Source: Paraburkholderia sp. DHOC27 (GTDB lineage Bacteria; Pseudomonadota; Gammaproteobacteria; Burkholderiales; Burkholderiaceae). From it: 64,000 bases of DNA. Positions within the stretch are counted from its first letter, which is position 1. Every line of letters starts with the position of its first letter. Below, piece after piece: positions 12,551 to 19,912 of this stretch. The notes under the pieces were generated by a model. The model did not search any database, was not told where the DNA came from, and worked only from the letters and a program-made list of their open reading frames with translations. A program made the position numbers and the translations under genes. The stretch lies in the NCBI RefSeq assembly GCF_003429005.1, contig NZ_QVQV01000003.1, positions 248,723 to 312,722 on the forward strand, read 5' to 3'.

Positions 12551-12934
12551 TCACTCGATCGCGCAACGCGTCGCCTGCCACGCAACCAGCCGCCACTGGC
12601 CGTCCTCCTGCGCGTGGATGGCAAGATAGGCAATGGGGAACAGCAGCGCGCCGTTGTTGGCCTCCATCTCGATCAACGCGCGCCCGGTCACCACACAGGT
12701 TTCGCGGCCCACCGGCAGCACGTCCTGTGACTGAACCTCGATTTGCCGGTAACGGCGGCGCCCGCCGGTGATGCCATCAATGAACTGCTGCTTGGTTTCC
12801 CGTTTGCCATTCGTGTGAACATAGCTCACGCTCTCCGAGAGCAGCGTGTCCAGCAACGGCCCATTGCCGTCCACCATCGCGCGAAAGCGGTCACGCTCCA
12901 GCCCACGAATCGCTTCGATTACTTTTGCCGGCAT
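12551..12934 (-). CDS. NTF2-like (SnoaL/DUF4440) family protein
   Basis: Small cone-fold protein of 127 residues. It opens with the typical helix MPAKVIEAIRGLERDRFRAMVDGN, then SESVSYVHTNGKRETKQQFIDGI, and ends with the beta strands CVVTGRALIEM and QWRLVAWQATR. Members act as small enzymes or ligand-binding proteins and the substrate cannot be read from sequence. It is convergent with leuA and divergent from rpoH, with no obvious operon partner. Confidence 0.8.
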   Translation of the reverse strand: MPAKVIEAIRGLERDRFRAMVDGNGPLLDTLLSESVSYVHTNGKRETKQQFIDGITGGRRRYRQIEVQSQDVLPVGRETCVVTGRALIEMEANNGALLFPIAYLAIHAQEDGQWRLVAWQATRCAIE

Positions 12935-13090
12935 TGCTCAACCCCTTTGCGTGGACAGCCCCACTGACACCACCGTCGTCAGCCGCTATGGTGCGCCTGA
13001 TGTTGCACGTATAGCTGGCTGAAATTTATACCAGGAATCGGCTCTGCGATACCGCCGCGCGCGTAGGCCAGAAAAGCCGGTGTCTGAGGA

Positions 13091-13130
13091 AGTCAGCGGG
13101 GGTCAGCGGGGGTCAGCGGAGGTCAGCGGC
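13091..13130 (+). repeat. Tandem 10-bp repeat, four copies
   Basis: Unit GGTCAGCGGG with only end-base changes (AGTCAGCGGG, GGTCAGCGGG, GGTCAGCGGA, GGTCAGCGGC). The period is close to one DNA turn. It lies about 400 bp before rpoH and about 160 bp before the NTF2-like gene. Confidence 0.85.
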
Positions 13131-13447
13131 CGGAAATCCGGCTCCGTGCCGCCCCCGTAGCTCGCGGGCACCGAACAACTGCTCTAAAGCGGCATCCCGG
13201 GAGCGGCCCCGCGGTGAACCGCCCCTTTTTCGAGATGGCCGGGAAGCGCTAGAAATGTCGCTCCAAACCGTAAATCAGGCTAATTCTTGGCCGAGGAGAG
13301 GGAAATTGTGCATTTATAACTATCTGTGAGGCTTCACAGGTGCCGTGCACCGGTCTGTTATACGACGCTGGAAGGCGTATAGTGGCTATCGAAATCTAAA
13401 TTTCAATAGGTAGCCGGGAACCACCATACCCCTACGTGCTCTAAGTA

Positions 13448-13474
13448 TTAGCACTCACTTATCCAGAGTGCTAA
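13448..13474 (+). promoter_or_regulatory. CIRCE operator (HrcA-binding site) upstream of rpoH
   Basis: TTAGCACTC – 9 nt – GAGTGCTAA, an exact match to the CIRCE consensus including the spacer length. It ends 60 bp before the rpoH start. HrcA represses chaperone genes through this element, and CIRCE in front of rpoH is known in some beta-proteobacteria. This implies that HrcA also sets RpoH levels here. Confidence 0.93.
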
Positions 13475-13534
13475 CATCCACGCTGGAGTCGATTTCTGAC
13501 TAAGCTTTTGCCTGATTCCAAAGGAGTTTCCTAC

Positions 13535-14470
13535 GTGAGCAACGCAATGACCCTTCCGAGTACTCTGAGCCCGTCGTCGGCTAAGGCCGCTTCGGCAGGT
13601 GCACTGACGCTCTCGCACGCTTCGCTGCTGCCCGGTCAACTGGGCAATATTGACGCCTACATCCAGGCCGTGAACCGGATCCCGATGCTGACGCCGCAGG
13701 AAGAGCGCCAGTTCGCCACGGAGTTCCGCGACGCCGCAAACCTGGAATCTGCCCGTCGTCTGGTGCTGTCGCACCTGCGGCTGGTGGTGTCGATCGCCCG
13801 TAACTATCTGGGTTACGGCCTGCCGCATGCCGATCTGATCCAGGAAGGCAATATTGGCCTGATGAAGGCCGTCAAGCGCTTCGACCCGGAGCAAAACGTA
13901 CGGCTGGTGTCGTACGCCATGCACTGGATCAAGGCTGAGATCCACGAATACATCCTGCGCAACTGGCGCATGGTGAAGGTCGCCACGACCAAAGCGCAAC
14001 GCAAGCTGTTCTTCAACCTGCGCAGCCACAAGCAGGGCTTGCAGTCGTTCACGCCTGAAGAGATCGAAGGTCTCGCCAAGGAACTGAACGTCAAGCGCGA
14101 AGAAGTGGCCGAGATGGAAACGCGTTTGTCCGGTGGCGATATCGCGCTGGAAGGCCAGGTCGAGGACGGTGAAGAATCGTACGCGCCCATCGCCTACCTC
14201 GCGGATTCGCATAGCGAGCCCACCGCCGTGCTGGCGGCTCGTCAACGTGACAAGCTGCAAAGCGACGGCATCGCCAGCGCGCTCGAGGCACTGGACGCCC
14301 GCAGCCGCCGCATCATCGAGGCCCGCTGGTTGCAGGTCGAAGACGACGGTTCGGGCGGCTCGACGCTGCACGACCTCGCCGATGAATTCGGCGTGTCGGC
14401 CGAGCGCATTCGCCAGATCGAAGCAAGCGCAATGAAGAAGATGCGCGGAGCATTGAACGAGTACGCATAA
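13535..14470 (+). CDS. rpoH: RNA polymerase heat-shock sigma factor RpoH (sigma-32)
   Basis: Directs transcription of heat-shock genes. At 311 residues it has the family length. Region 1.2 is followed by the region 2 block LRLVVSIARNYLGYGLPHADLIQEGNIGLMKAVKRFDPEQNVRLVSYAMHWIKAEIHEYILRNWRMVK. The RpoH-box-like QRKLFFNLRSHK comes next, and the region 4 helix-turn-helix is LHDLADEFGVSAERIRQIEASAMKKMR. The start is GTG at 13535, 8 nt after AAGGAG; a TTG nine codons earlier has no such site. The CIRCE element suggests HrcA control. Confidence 0.96.
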   Translation: MSNAMTLPSTLSPSSAKAASAGALTLSHASLLPGQLGNIDAYIQAVNRIPMLTPQEERQFATEFRDAANLESARRLVLSHLRLVVSIARNYLGYGLPHADLIQEGNIGLMKAVKRFDPEQNVRLVSYAMHWIKAEIHEYILRNWRMVKVATTKAQRKLFFNLRSHKQGLQSFTPEEIEGLAKELNVKREEVAEMETRLSGGDIALEGQVEDGEESYAPIAYLADSHSEPTAVLAARQRDKLQSDGIASALEALDARSRRIIEARWLQVEDDGSGGSTLHDLADEFGVSAERIRQIEASAMKKMRGALNEYA

Positions 14471-14491
14471 CCTCGTCACTGTCTGATAGCA

Positions 14492-14523
14492 GCCCTGCCC
14501 TCTTAAGACGGCAGGGCTTTTTT
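14492..14523 (+). terminator. Rho-independent terminator after rpoH
   Basis: GCCCTGCC pairs with GGCAGGGC around a 10-nt loop and is followed by TTTTTT. Confidence 0.9.
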
Positions 14524-14554
14524 GTCTTCCCCCCCGGATTCCCTCCCCGTTTCC

Positions 14555-14584
14555 TTGACGTAGCGCAATTTAGATTGCAATACT
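14555..14584 (+). promoter_or_regulatory. Candidate promoter of the cyd operon with internal palindrome
   Basis: TTGACG (14555-14560) and AATACT (14579-14584) have an 18-nt spacer. The spacer contains a perfect palindrome GCAAT-N4-ATTGC (14565-14578), a plausible regulator site. It lies about 160 bp before cydP. No complete FNR/ANR box is seen. Confidence 0.4.
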
Positions 14585-14745
14585 GAACATGACGGCAGGC
14601 ATGCGCGACGCAATGTCACAGGCGCGAACTCCTTCACTGCCAGCCCCTATCTTAATATTCGTCATGTATTCGCCAGGCCGTGCATGCAGGCACGCGGCTT
14701 GATACCGGCCGGATAATCCGGCGTGAAGTCGTCCATCGACCGATC

Positions 14746-15006
14746 ATGACCACAACGCTGCGTGACAGGAATACTCCGCGAGGCTCGCTACGCGCGTGGC
14801 TTGCCGGATGGGTACGCGGTCCGACATTTGGCAGAGATATCGCCATCGTCCTTGCCATCAAATTTGCACTGCTGATGGTCCTCAAGTACGCCTTCTTCAA
14901 TCATCCCCAGGCGGACAACATGTCCATGCCGCCCGCAGTTGTCGCACAGGCACTGCTTTCCGTACCTGTCTCGCATTCGTCTCAAGGTGATCAACATGCC
15001 CGTTAG
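14746..15006 (+). CDS. cydP: Cytochrome bd oxidase putative small subunit CydP
   Basis: 86-residue protein with one transmembrane helix ([22 protein letters not shown]), preceded by a basic stretch and followed by [12 protein letters not shown]. This matches the small CydP protein encoded just before cydA in beta-proteobacteria. Its 3' end overlaps the cydA start by 11 bp in another frame, so translation of the two is probably coupled. The ATG at 14746 is taken; an in-frame extension upstream is not family-like. Its role in the oxidase is inferred from position. Confidence 0.75.
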   Translation: MTTTLRDRNTPRGSLRAWLAGWVRGPTFGRDIAIVLAIKFALLMVLKYAFFNHPQADNMSMPPAVVAQALLSVPVSHSSQGDQHAR

Positions 15007-16588
15007 CGATGTCGTGGATCTCTCGCGCCTGCAATTTGCCATCACGGCGCTCTATCACTTCCTGTTCGTCCCACTGACGCTGGGTCTGTCGTGGCTGCTC
15101 GTCATCATGGAGTCGGTCTACGTGATGACCGGCAAGCAGATCTACAAGGACATGACGCAGTTCTGGGGCAAGCTCTTCGGCATCAACTTCGCGATGGGCG
15201 TGACGACCGGTCTCACGCTGGAGTTCCAGTTCGGCACCAACTGGTCGTACTACTCGCATTACGTGGGCGATATTTTCGGCGTGCCGCTCGCCGTCGAAGG
15301 GCTGATGGCGTTCTTTCTCGAATCGACGTTCGTCGGGCTGTTCTTCTTCGGCTGGAGTCGTCTCTCGCGCGTGCAACATCTGATCGTGACCTTCCTCGTT
15401 GCACTTGGCTCGAACCTGTCCGCGTTGTGGATTCTGGTGGCCAATGGCTGGATGAACAACCCGGTGGGCGCCGAGTTCAACTACGAAACCATGCGCATGG
15501 AACTGTCGAGCCTGTTCGCCGTGATCTTCAATCCGGTCGCGCAGGTGAAGTTCGTCCATACCGTCTCCGCCGGTTATGTGACGGCGTCGATGTTCGTGCT
15601 CGGCGTGTCGTCGTGGTATCTGCTGAAGCGGCGCGACACGGAGTTCGCTTTGCGTTCGTTCGCCATTGCTGCGGGCTTTGGTCTCGCATCGACGATCTGT
15701 GTGATCGTGCTGGGCGACGAGTCCGGCTATCGCACGGGCGAAGTTCAGCAGGTCAAGCTCGCCGCGATCGAATCCGAATGGGAAACCGCACCCGCCCCGG
15801 CGCCCTTCACGATCATTGGCATTCCCAATCAAAAGGAACAGCGCACGGACTATGCGATCCGCGTTCCCTACGCCCTTGGTCTCATAGCGACGCGTTCGCT
15901 CGACGAGCCCGTGACGGGGCTAAAGGACCTGATGGCGCGAAACGAAGTCCGCATCAAGAACGGCATGCTTGCCTACGCCGCGTTGCAACAGATCAAGCAG
16001 GGCAATGCGACGGACGAGATGAAGGCCGCCTTCGACGCGCACAAGGAGGACCTCGGCTACGGTCTGATGCTCAAGCGTTTCACGGCCAACGTGACTGACG
16101 CCACGCCACAGCAGATCGCGCTGGCCGCGCAGGCCACCATTCCGCCAGTGGCCCCGGTGTTTTTCTCGTTTCGCCTGATGGTGGGCTTGGGCCTGCTCTT
16201 CCTCGCGACTTTCGTGCTGGCGTTCTGGTTCTGCGCGCAGCGCACGTTGTTGCTGGAGAAGCGCCGCTGGTTCCTGCGCTGGGCCGTGTGGGCGATTCCG
16301 TTGCCGTGGCTCGCGGCGGAGTTTGGCTGGATCGTCGCCGAGGTGGGACGCCAGCCGTGGACCATTGCCGGCATCCTGCCCACCGCCCTGTCGGCGTCGA
16401 GCCTCACGAGGAGCGATCTGTATCTGAGCATTGGCGGCTTCGTGGTGTTTTACACGGCACTGTTCGTGATCGAAATCATGCTGATGTTCAAGTACGCTCG
16501 CCTGGGTCCATCTTCATTGCATACGGGCCGCTACCACCACGAAGAACAGACGGGCACGCCGCCGCTCACCACTCACCCGGCCGCGTGA
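14996..16588 (+). CDS. cydA: Cytochrome bd ubiquinol oxidase subunit I
   Basis: Quinol-oxidising, heme-bearing subunit of the high-affinity bd oxidase in the inner membrane. [25 protein letters not shown] at the N-terminus includes the heme b595 ligand region, [20 protein letters not shown] follows, and the conserved [12 protein letters not shown] motif is near residue 450. At 530 residues with a long stretch between the central helices it is the long Q-loop type. The start at [14 protein letters not shown] follows AAGGTGA. cydB follows after 43 bp. Confidence 0.96.
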   Translation: MPVSDVVDLSRLQFAITALYHFLFVPLTLGLSWLLVIMESVYVMTGKQIYKDMTQFWGKLFGINFAMGVTTGLTLEFQFGTNWSYYSHYVGDIFGVPLAVEGLMAFFLESTFVGLFFFGWSRLSRVQHLIVTFLVALGSNLSALWILVANGWMNNPVGAEFNYETMRMELSSLFAVIFNPVAQVKFVHTVSAGYVTASMFVLGVSSWYLLKRRDTEFALRSFAIAAGFGLASTICVIVLGDESGYRTGEVQQVKLAAIESEWETAPAPAPFTIIGIPNQKEQRTDYAIRVPYALGLIATRSLDEPVTGLKDLMARNEVRIKNGMLAYAALQQIKQGNATDEMKAAFDAHKEDLGYGLMLKRFTANVTDATPQQIALAAQATIPPVAPVFFSFRLMVGLGLLFLATFVLAFWFCAQRTLLLEKRRWFLRWAVWAIPLPWLAAEFGWIVAEVGRQPWTIAGILPTALSASSLTRSDLYLSIGGFVVFYTALFVIEIMLMFKYARLGPSSLHTGRYHHEEQTGTPPLTTHPAA

Positions 16589-16631
16589 GTTGCCGGCGCG
16601 TCGCATCAGGTGAATCAAGGGAAATAACATC

Positions 16632-17768
16632 ATGGATTATGCAACCCTCAAACTGATCTGGTGGGTCTTGATCGGCGTGCTGCTGATCGGCTTTGCGCTC
16701 ACCGACGGGTTCGACATGGGCGCGGCCATTCTGCTGCCCTTCATCGGCAAAGACGATGCGGAGCGCCGGGTGGTGATCAACACGATCGGTGCAACGTGGG
16801 AGGGCAATCAGGTCTGGCTCGTCACTGCCGGCGGTGCGATGTTCGCCGCGTGGCCGCTCGTGTACGCGGCATCGTTCTCGGGCTTTTACTTTGCGATGCT
16901 GCTGGTGCTGTTCGCGCTGTTCTTCCGTCCGGTTGGCTTCGACTATCGCGGCAAACGCGACAATCCGCGCTGGCGCAGCGCGTGGGATTGGGGCCTGTTT
17001 ATAGGCGGTTTCGTGCCGGCACTGGTGTTCGGCGTCGCGTTCGGCAATCTGCTGCAAGGTGTGCCGTTCTCGTTCGATCCGGATTTGCGCGTCACCTATT
17101 ACGGCGGCTTCTTCGGGCTCCTGAATCCGTTTGCGGTGCTGTGCGGACTGGTCAGCGTTTCGATGCTCGTCGCACACGGCGCGGCGTTCATCAAGATGAA
17201 AACGGACGGGGTGATCGCACGGCGCGCGTCGGTGGCACTGCGCGTTGCGTCGCTCGTCGCCGTGGTGTTGTTTCTGGCCGCTGGCGGATTGATTGCGACG
17301 ATGATCGGCGGCTATCAGATCGTCGACGCTGCGCCACTCGACACCGTCGCCAATCCCCTGCTCAAGAGCGTGGTTGGCGCGCCCGGTTTGTGGCTCACCA
17401 ACTACGCGACTTACCGGTGGATGATCGCCGCGCCGGTGCTTGGCGTGGCGGGCGGCGTGCTGGCCGTGGTGCTCGCGGGCTCGCGGTTCGAGAAAAGCGC
17501 GTTCATGGCCACTGGGTTGACGATCGTGGGCGTGATCCTGACAGCGGGCTTTTCGATGTTCCCGTTCATCATGCCGTCGTCGCTCGACGCACGCTCCAGC
17601 CTGACGGTGTGGGATTCGACTTCGAGCGAGATGACGCTGGAAATCATGCTCGGCGCGGTGATCGTGTTTCTGCCCATCGTGCTGCTTTATACGAGCTGGG
17701 TGTACCGCGTGATGCGCGGCAAGGTGACGGCCGCCGCGCTCAAGGAACACCACCATACGATGTATTAA
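16632..17768 (+). CDS. cydB: Cytochrome bd ubiquinol oxidase subunit II
   Basis: Second membrane subunit of the bd oxidase. [46 protein letters not shown] is the diagnostic N-terminus, followed by [23 protein letters not shown]. At 378 residues with about eight hydrophobic helices it is a complete protein. It lies in the operon cydP-cydA-cydB-cydX. Confidence 0.96.
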   Translation: MDYATLKLIWWVLIGVLLIGFALTDGFDMGAAILLPFIGKDDAERRVVINTIGATWEGNQVWLVTAGGAMFAAWPLVYAASFSGFYFAMLLVLFALFFRPVGFDYRGKRDNPRWRSAWDWGLFIGGFVPALVFGVAFGNLLQGVPFSFDPDLRVTYYGGFFGLLNPFAVLCGLVSVSMLVAHGAAFIKMKTDGVIARRASVALRVASLVAVVLFLAAGGLIATMIGGYQIVDAAPLDTVANPLLKSVVGAPGLWLTNYATYRWMIAAPVLGVAGGVLAVVLAGSRFEKSAFMATGLTIVGVILTAGFSMFPFIMPSSLDARSSLTVWDSTSSEMTLEIMLGAVIVFLPIVLLYTSWVYRVMRGKVTAAALKEHHHTMY

Positions 17769-17824
17769 GACGCCTCGCGGTTTTATCGCGGGTTTGAATG
17801 AAGCGTGATTCGCAGGAGTGGACG

Positions 17825-17947
17825 ATGTGGTACTTCAGCTGGATTCTTGGGATTGGCGTGGCGCTGGCGTTTGGGATTATCAATGTGATGTGGCTCGAGT
17901 CGCAGGAGGAGGTGGAGGGGGCAAAGGCCAAGGCCACGGAGCATTGA
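17825..17947 (+). CDS. cydX: Cytochrome bd oxidase small subunit CydX
   Basis: 40-residue protein, MWYFSWILGIGVALAFGIIN followed by VMWLESQEEVEGAKAKATEH. The single N-terminal helix beginning MWYFSWILG is the hallmark of CydX, which stabilises the bd oxidase active site in other bacteria. It lies 56 bp after cydB and before a strong terminator, as the last gene of the operon. Confidence 0.93.
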   Translation: MWYFSWILGIGVALAFGIINVMWLESQEEVEGAKAKATEH

Positions 17948-17972
17948 TACGGACCGGTTAGCGACAAACAAA

Positions 17973-17998
17973 AAAACGGCGCCCAAAGGCGCCGTTTT
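17973..17998. terminator. Bidirectional terminator between cydX and nagE
   Basis: AAAACGGCGCC and GGCGCCGTTTT form an 11-bp stem with a 4-nt loop and A/T tracts on both sides. It serves the convergent cyd and nag operons. Confidence 0.92.
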
Positions 17999-18033
17999 CA
18001 TCACAACACGTCCTCTACCACGTCACGTCAGCA

Positions 18034-19827
18034 TCACGCCGGTTGCGCAGCCGCGCCGCCTTTGGCGCCAGCCGCCGGCAACCGTGCCGACAGCGCCTGC
18101 GCGTAACGCTGCGCAGCCTCACCGACAACGATATGGAACGTGTCAGTCGAGACCCACGCCACATCGAGCGCCGCCAGACGTTGACGATCCACCGCTGTCG
18201 GATCGCTCACCACGATACGCAGACGCGTCGACGCCACTGCATCCAGCGAAACGATATTCGTCGCGCCACCAAACACCGCAAGCCAACGCACCGGATCCGG
18301 GTCGAGCGGGCCCGCCTGCGCGCCGCTTGCCGCTGCCGTCGAACTCACCGCAGCAGCCGGTACTGCAGCAGCCGCAGTCGCAGCCGCCACCGGCGCAGCA
18401 GCGCCGCCACCTTGCGCGATCGTCGCGCGGATTTCGTCAGCGATGATGTCCGCTTCCGGTCCTATGATCACCTGCACGCTCGTCGCACCGCGCTTCAACA
18501 CGCCGCGTGCGCCAATCGTCTTCAACTCCGACTCCGACACCTTGCTCGGGTCCACCACCGACAGACGCAGACGCGTCGTGCAGGCATCCACGATGGACAG
18601 GTTCGCTGCGCCACCCAGCGCCGCGATATAGCGCACCGCGCGCGGCACGCCCGCTGCGGCACCTGGTGCCACGAAGCCACCCTTGTCGAACGACTCGACC
18701 TGCTCTTCAGCACCCGCCGGCTCACGACCCGGCGTGGCCATATTGAACTTGCGGATAAAGAAGCGGAACAGACCGTAGTACACCACGGCGTACACGACGC
18801 CGATCGGCAGCGCCCACCAGCCCTTGGTCGACAGGCCGTAGTTCAGCACATAGTCGATCGCGCCCGCCGAGAAGGTGAAGCCGAGGTGAATGCCCAGCGC
18901 CGAGCAGATGGCGAGCGAGAGTCCGGTCAGCACGGCGTGGATCGCATACAGCACCGGCGCGAGGAACATGAAGCTGAATTCGATCGGCTCGGTCACGCCC
19001 GTCAGGAACGAGGTCAGCGCCATCGAGAACAGCAGACCACCCACCATCGCACGGCGTTCCTTCGGTGCTTCATGGAACATCGCCAGACACGCGGCCGGCA
19101 GACCAAACATCATGACCGGGAAGAAGCCCGTCATGAACGTTCCGGCGGTCGGATCACCCGCGAAGAAGCGGTGCAGGTCGCCCGTCACCGCTGCGCCGCC
19201 CGGCGGCGTGAAGGTGCCGAACACGAACCATGTCAGCGAGTTCAGGATGTGATGCAGACCCGTGACCAGCAGCAGACGGTTCAGCACGCCGAACACGAAT
19301 GCGCCAATCGCGCCCGCCGTGGTCAGCCAGTGGCCGGCCATGTCGATTGCCGCTTGCACCGGCGCCCACACGTAGCCAAGCACGATGCCGATCACCAGAC
19401 AGGTCACCCCCGTGACAATCGGCACGAAGCGTTTCCCTCCGAAGAACGCGAGGTACTCGGGCAGCTTGATGTCCTTGTACTTGTTGTACAGCATGCCGGC
19501 CACGAGACCGGCGACGATCCCCGACAACACGCCCATGTTGAGCTTGTCGTTAATGTCCTTCATCACCGCGATTTCGACGAGGTAGCCAATGGCACCCGCC
19601 AGCGCCGCGACGCCGTTATTGTCCTTCGCGAAGCCGACTGCAATGCCGATCGCGAACAGCAGCGGCAGGTTGTCGAAAATCGCGCCGCCCGCATCGGCGA
19701 TCATCTTGATGTTGAACACATCGGGTTGCCCGAGGCGCAGCAACAGGCCTGCGACCGGTAGTACCGCGATCGGCAGCATCAGTGCGCGGCCGAGGCGCTG
19801 CACCTTCAAAAACGGGTTGCCATCCAT
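18034..19827 (-). CDS. nagE: GlcNAc-specific PTS transporter EIICB with a second, degenerate EIIB domain
   Basis: Imports N-acetylglucosamine and phosphorylates it. Residues 1-370 form the EIIC channel (GLHHILNSLTWFVFG, GVTEPIEFSFMFLAP). Residues 395-475 form an EIIB domain with phospho-cysteine Cys416 in DACTTRLRL. After an Ala-rich linker (about 475-505) a second EIIB-like domain spans about 510-585, where the aligned position is Ala532 (VASTRLRIVV), so it cannot carry phosphate. Total length is 597 residues, longer than single-EIIB NagE. It is the last gene of the nag operon; EIIA is supplied by the upstream NagF fusion. Start MDGNPFLKVQRLG. Confidence 0.93.
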   Translation of the reverse strand: MDGNPFLKVQRLGRALMLPIAVLPVAGLLLRLGQPDVFNIKMIADAGGAIFDNLPLLFAIGIAVGFAKDNNGVAALAGAIGYLVEIAVMKDINDKLNMGVLSGIVAGLVAGMLYNKYKDIKLPEYLAFFGGKRFVPIVTGVTCLVIGIVLGYVWAPVQAAIDMAGHWLTTAGAIGAFVFGVLNRLLLVTGLHHILNSLTWFVFGTFTPPGGAAVTGDLHRFFAGDPTAGTFMTGFFPVMMFGLPAACLAMFHEAPKERRAMVGGLLFSMALTSFLTGVTEPIEFSFMFLAPVLYAIHAVLTGLSLAICSALGIHLGFTFSAGAIDYVLNYGLSTKGWWALPIGVVYAVVYYGLFRFFIRKFNMATPGREPAGAEEQVESFDKGGFVAPGAAAGVPRAVRYIAALGGAANLSIVDACTTRLRLSVVDPSKVSESELKTIGARGVLKRGATSVQVIIGPEADIIADEIRATIAQGGGAAAPVAAATAAAAVPAAAVSSTAAASGAQAGPLDPDPVRWLAVFGGATNIVSLDAVASTRLRIVVSDPTAVDRQRLAALDVAWVSTDTFHIVVGEAAQRYAQALSARLPAAGAKGGAAAQPA

Positions 19828-19912
19828 TGATACCTCCACTCCTTTGTCTCTTCGTGAGTCGTTGCTTTACGTGTGGTTATTGAGCGAAATCGTGCTGCCG
19901 ACTGGATAGCGT

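Larger units (their letters stand above)
12935..13534. other. Long regulatory intergenic region upstream of rpoH
   Basis: About 600 bp without a credible gene. It holds a four-copy 10-bp tandem repeat at 13091-13130 and a perfect CIRCE operator at 13448-13474. Several A/T-rich stretches around 13300-13410 (for example TATAAC and GTATAGT) could be -10 elements, but I cannot assign a clear -35/-10 pair. Confidence 0.6.

Noticed and set aside
18043..19761. A 572-codon plus-strand frame opposite nagE
   Set aside because: Arg/His-rich shadow of nagE without a ribosome-binding site or domain.
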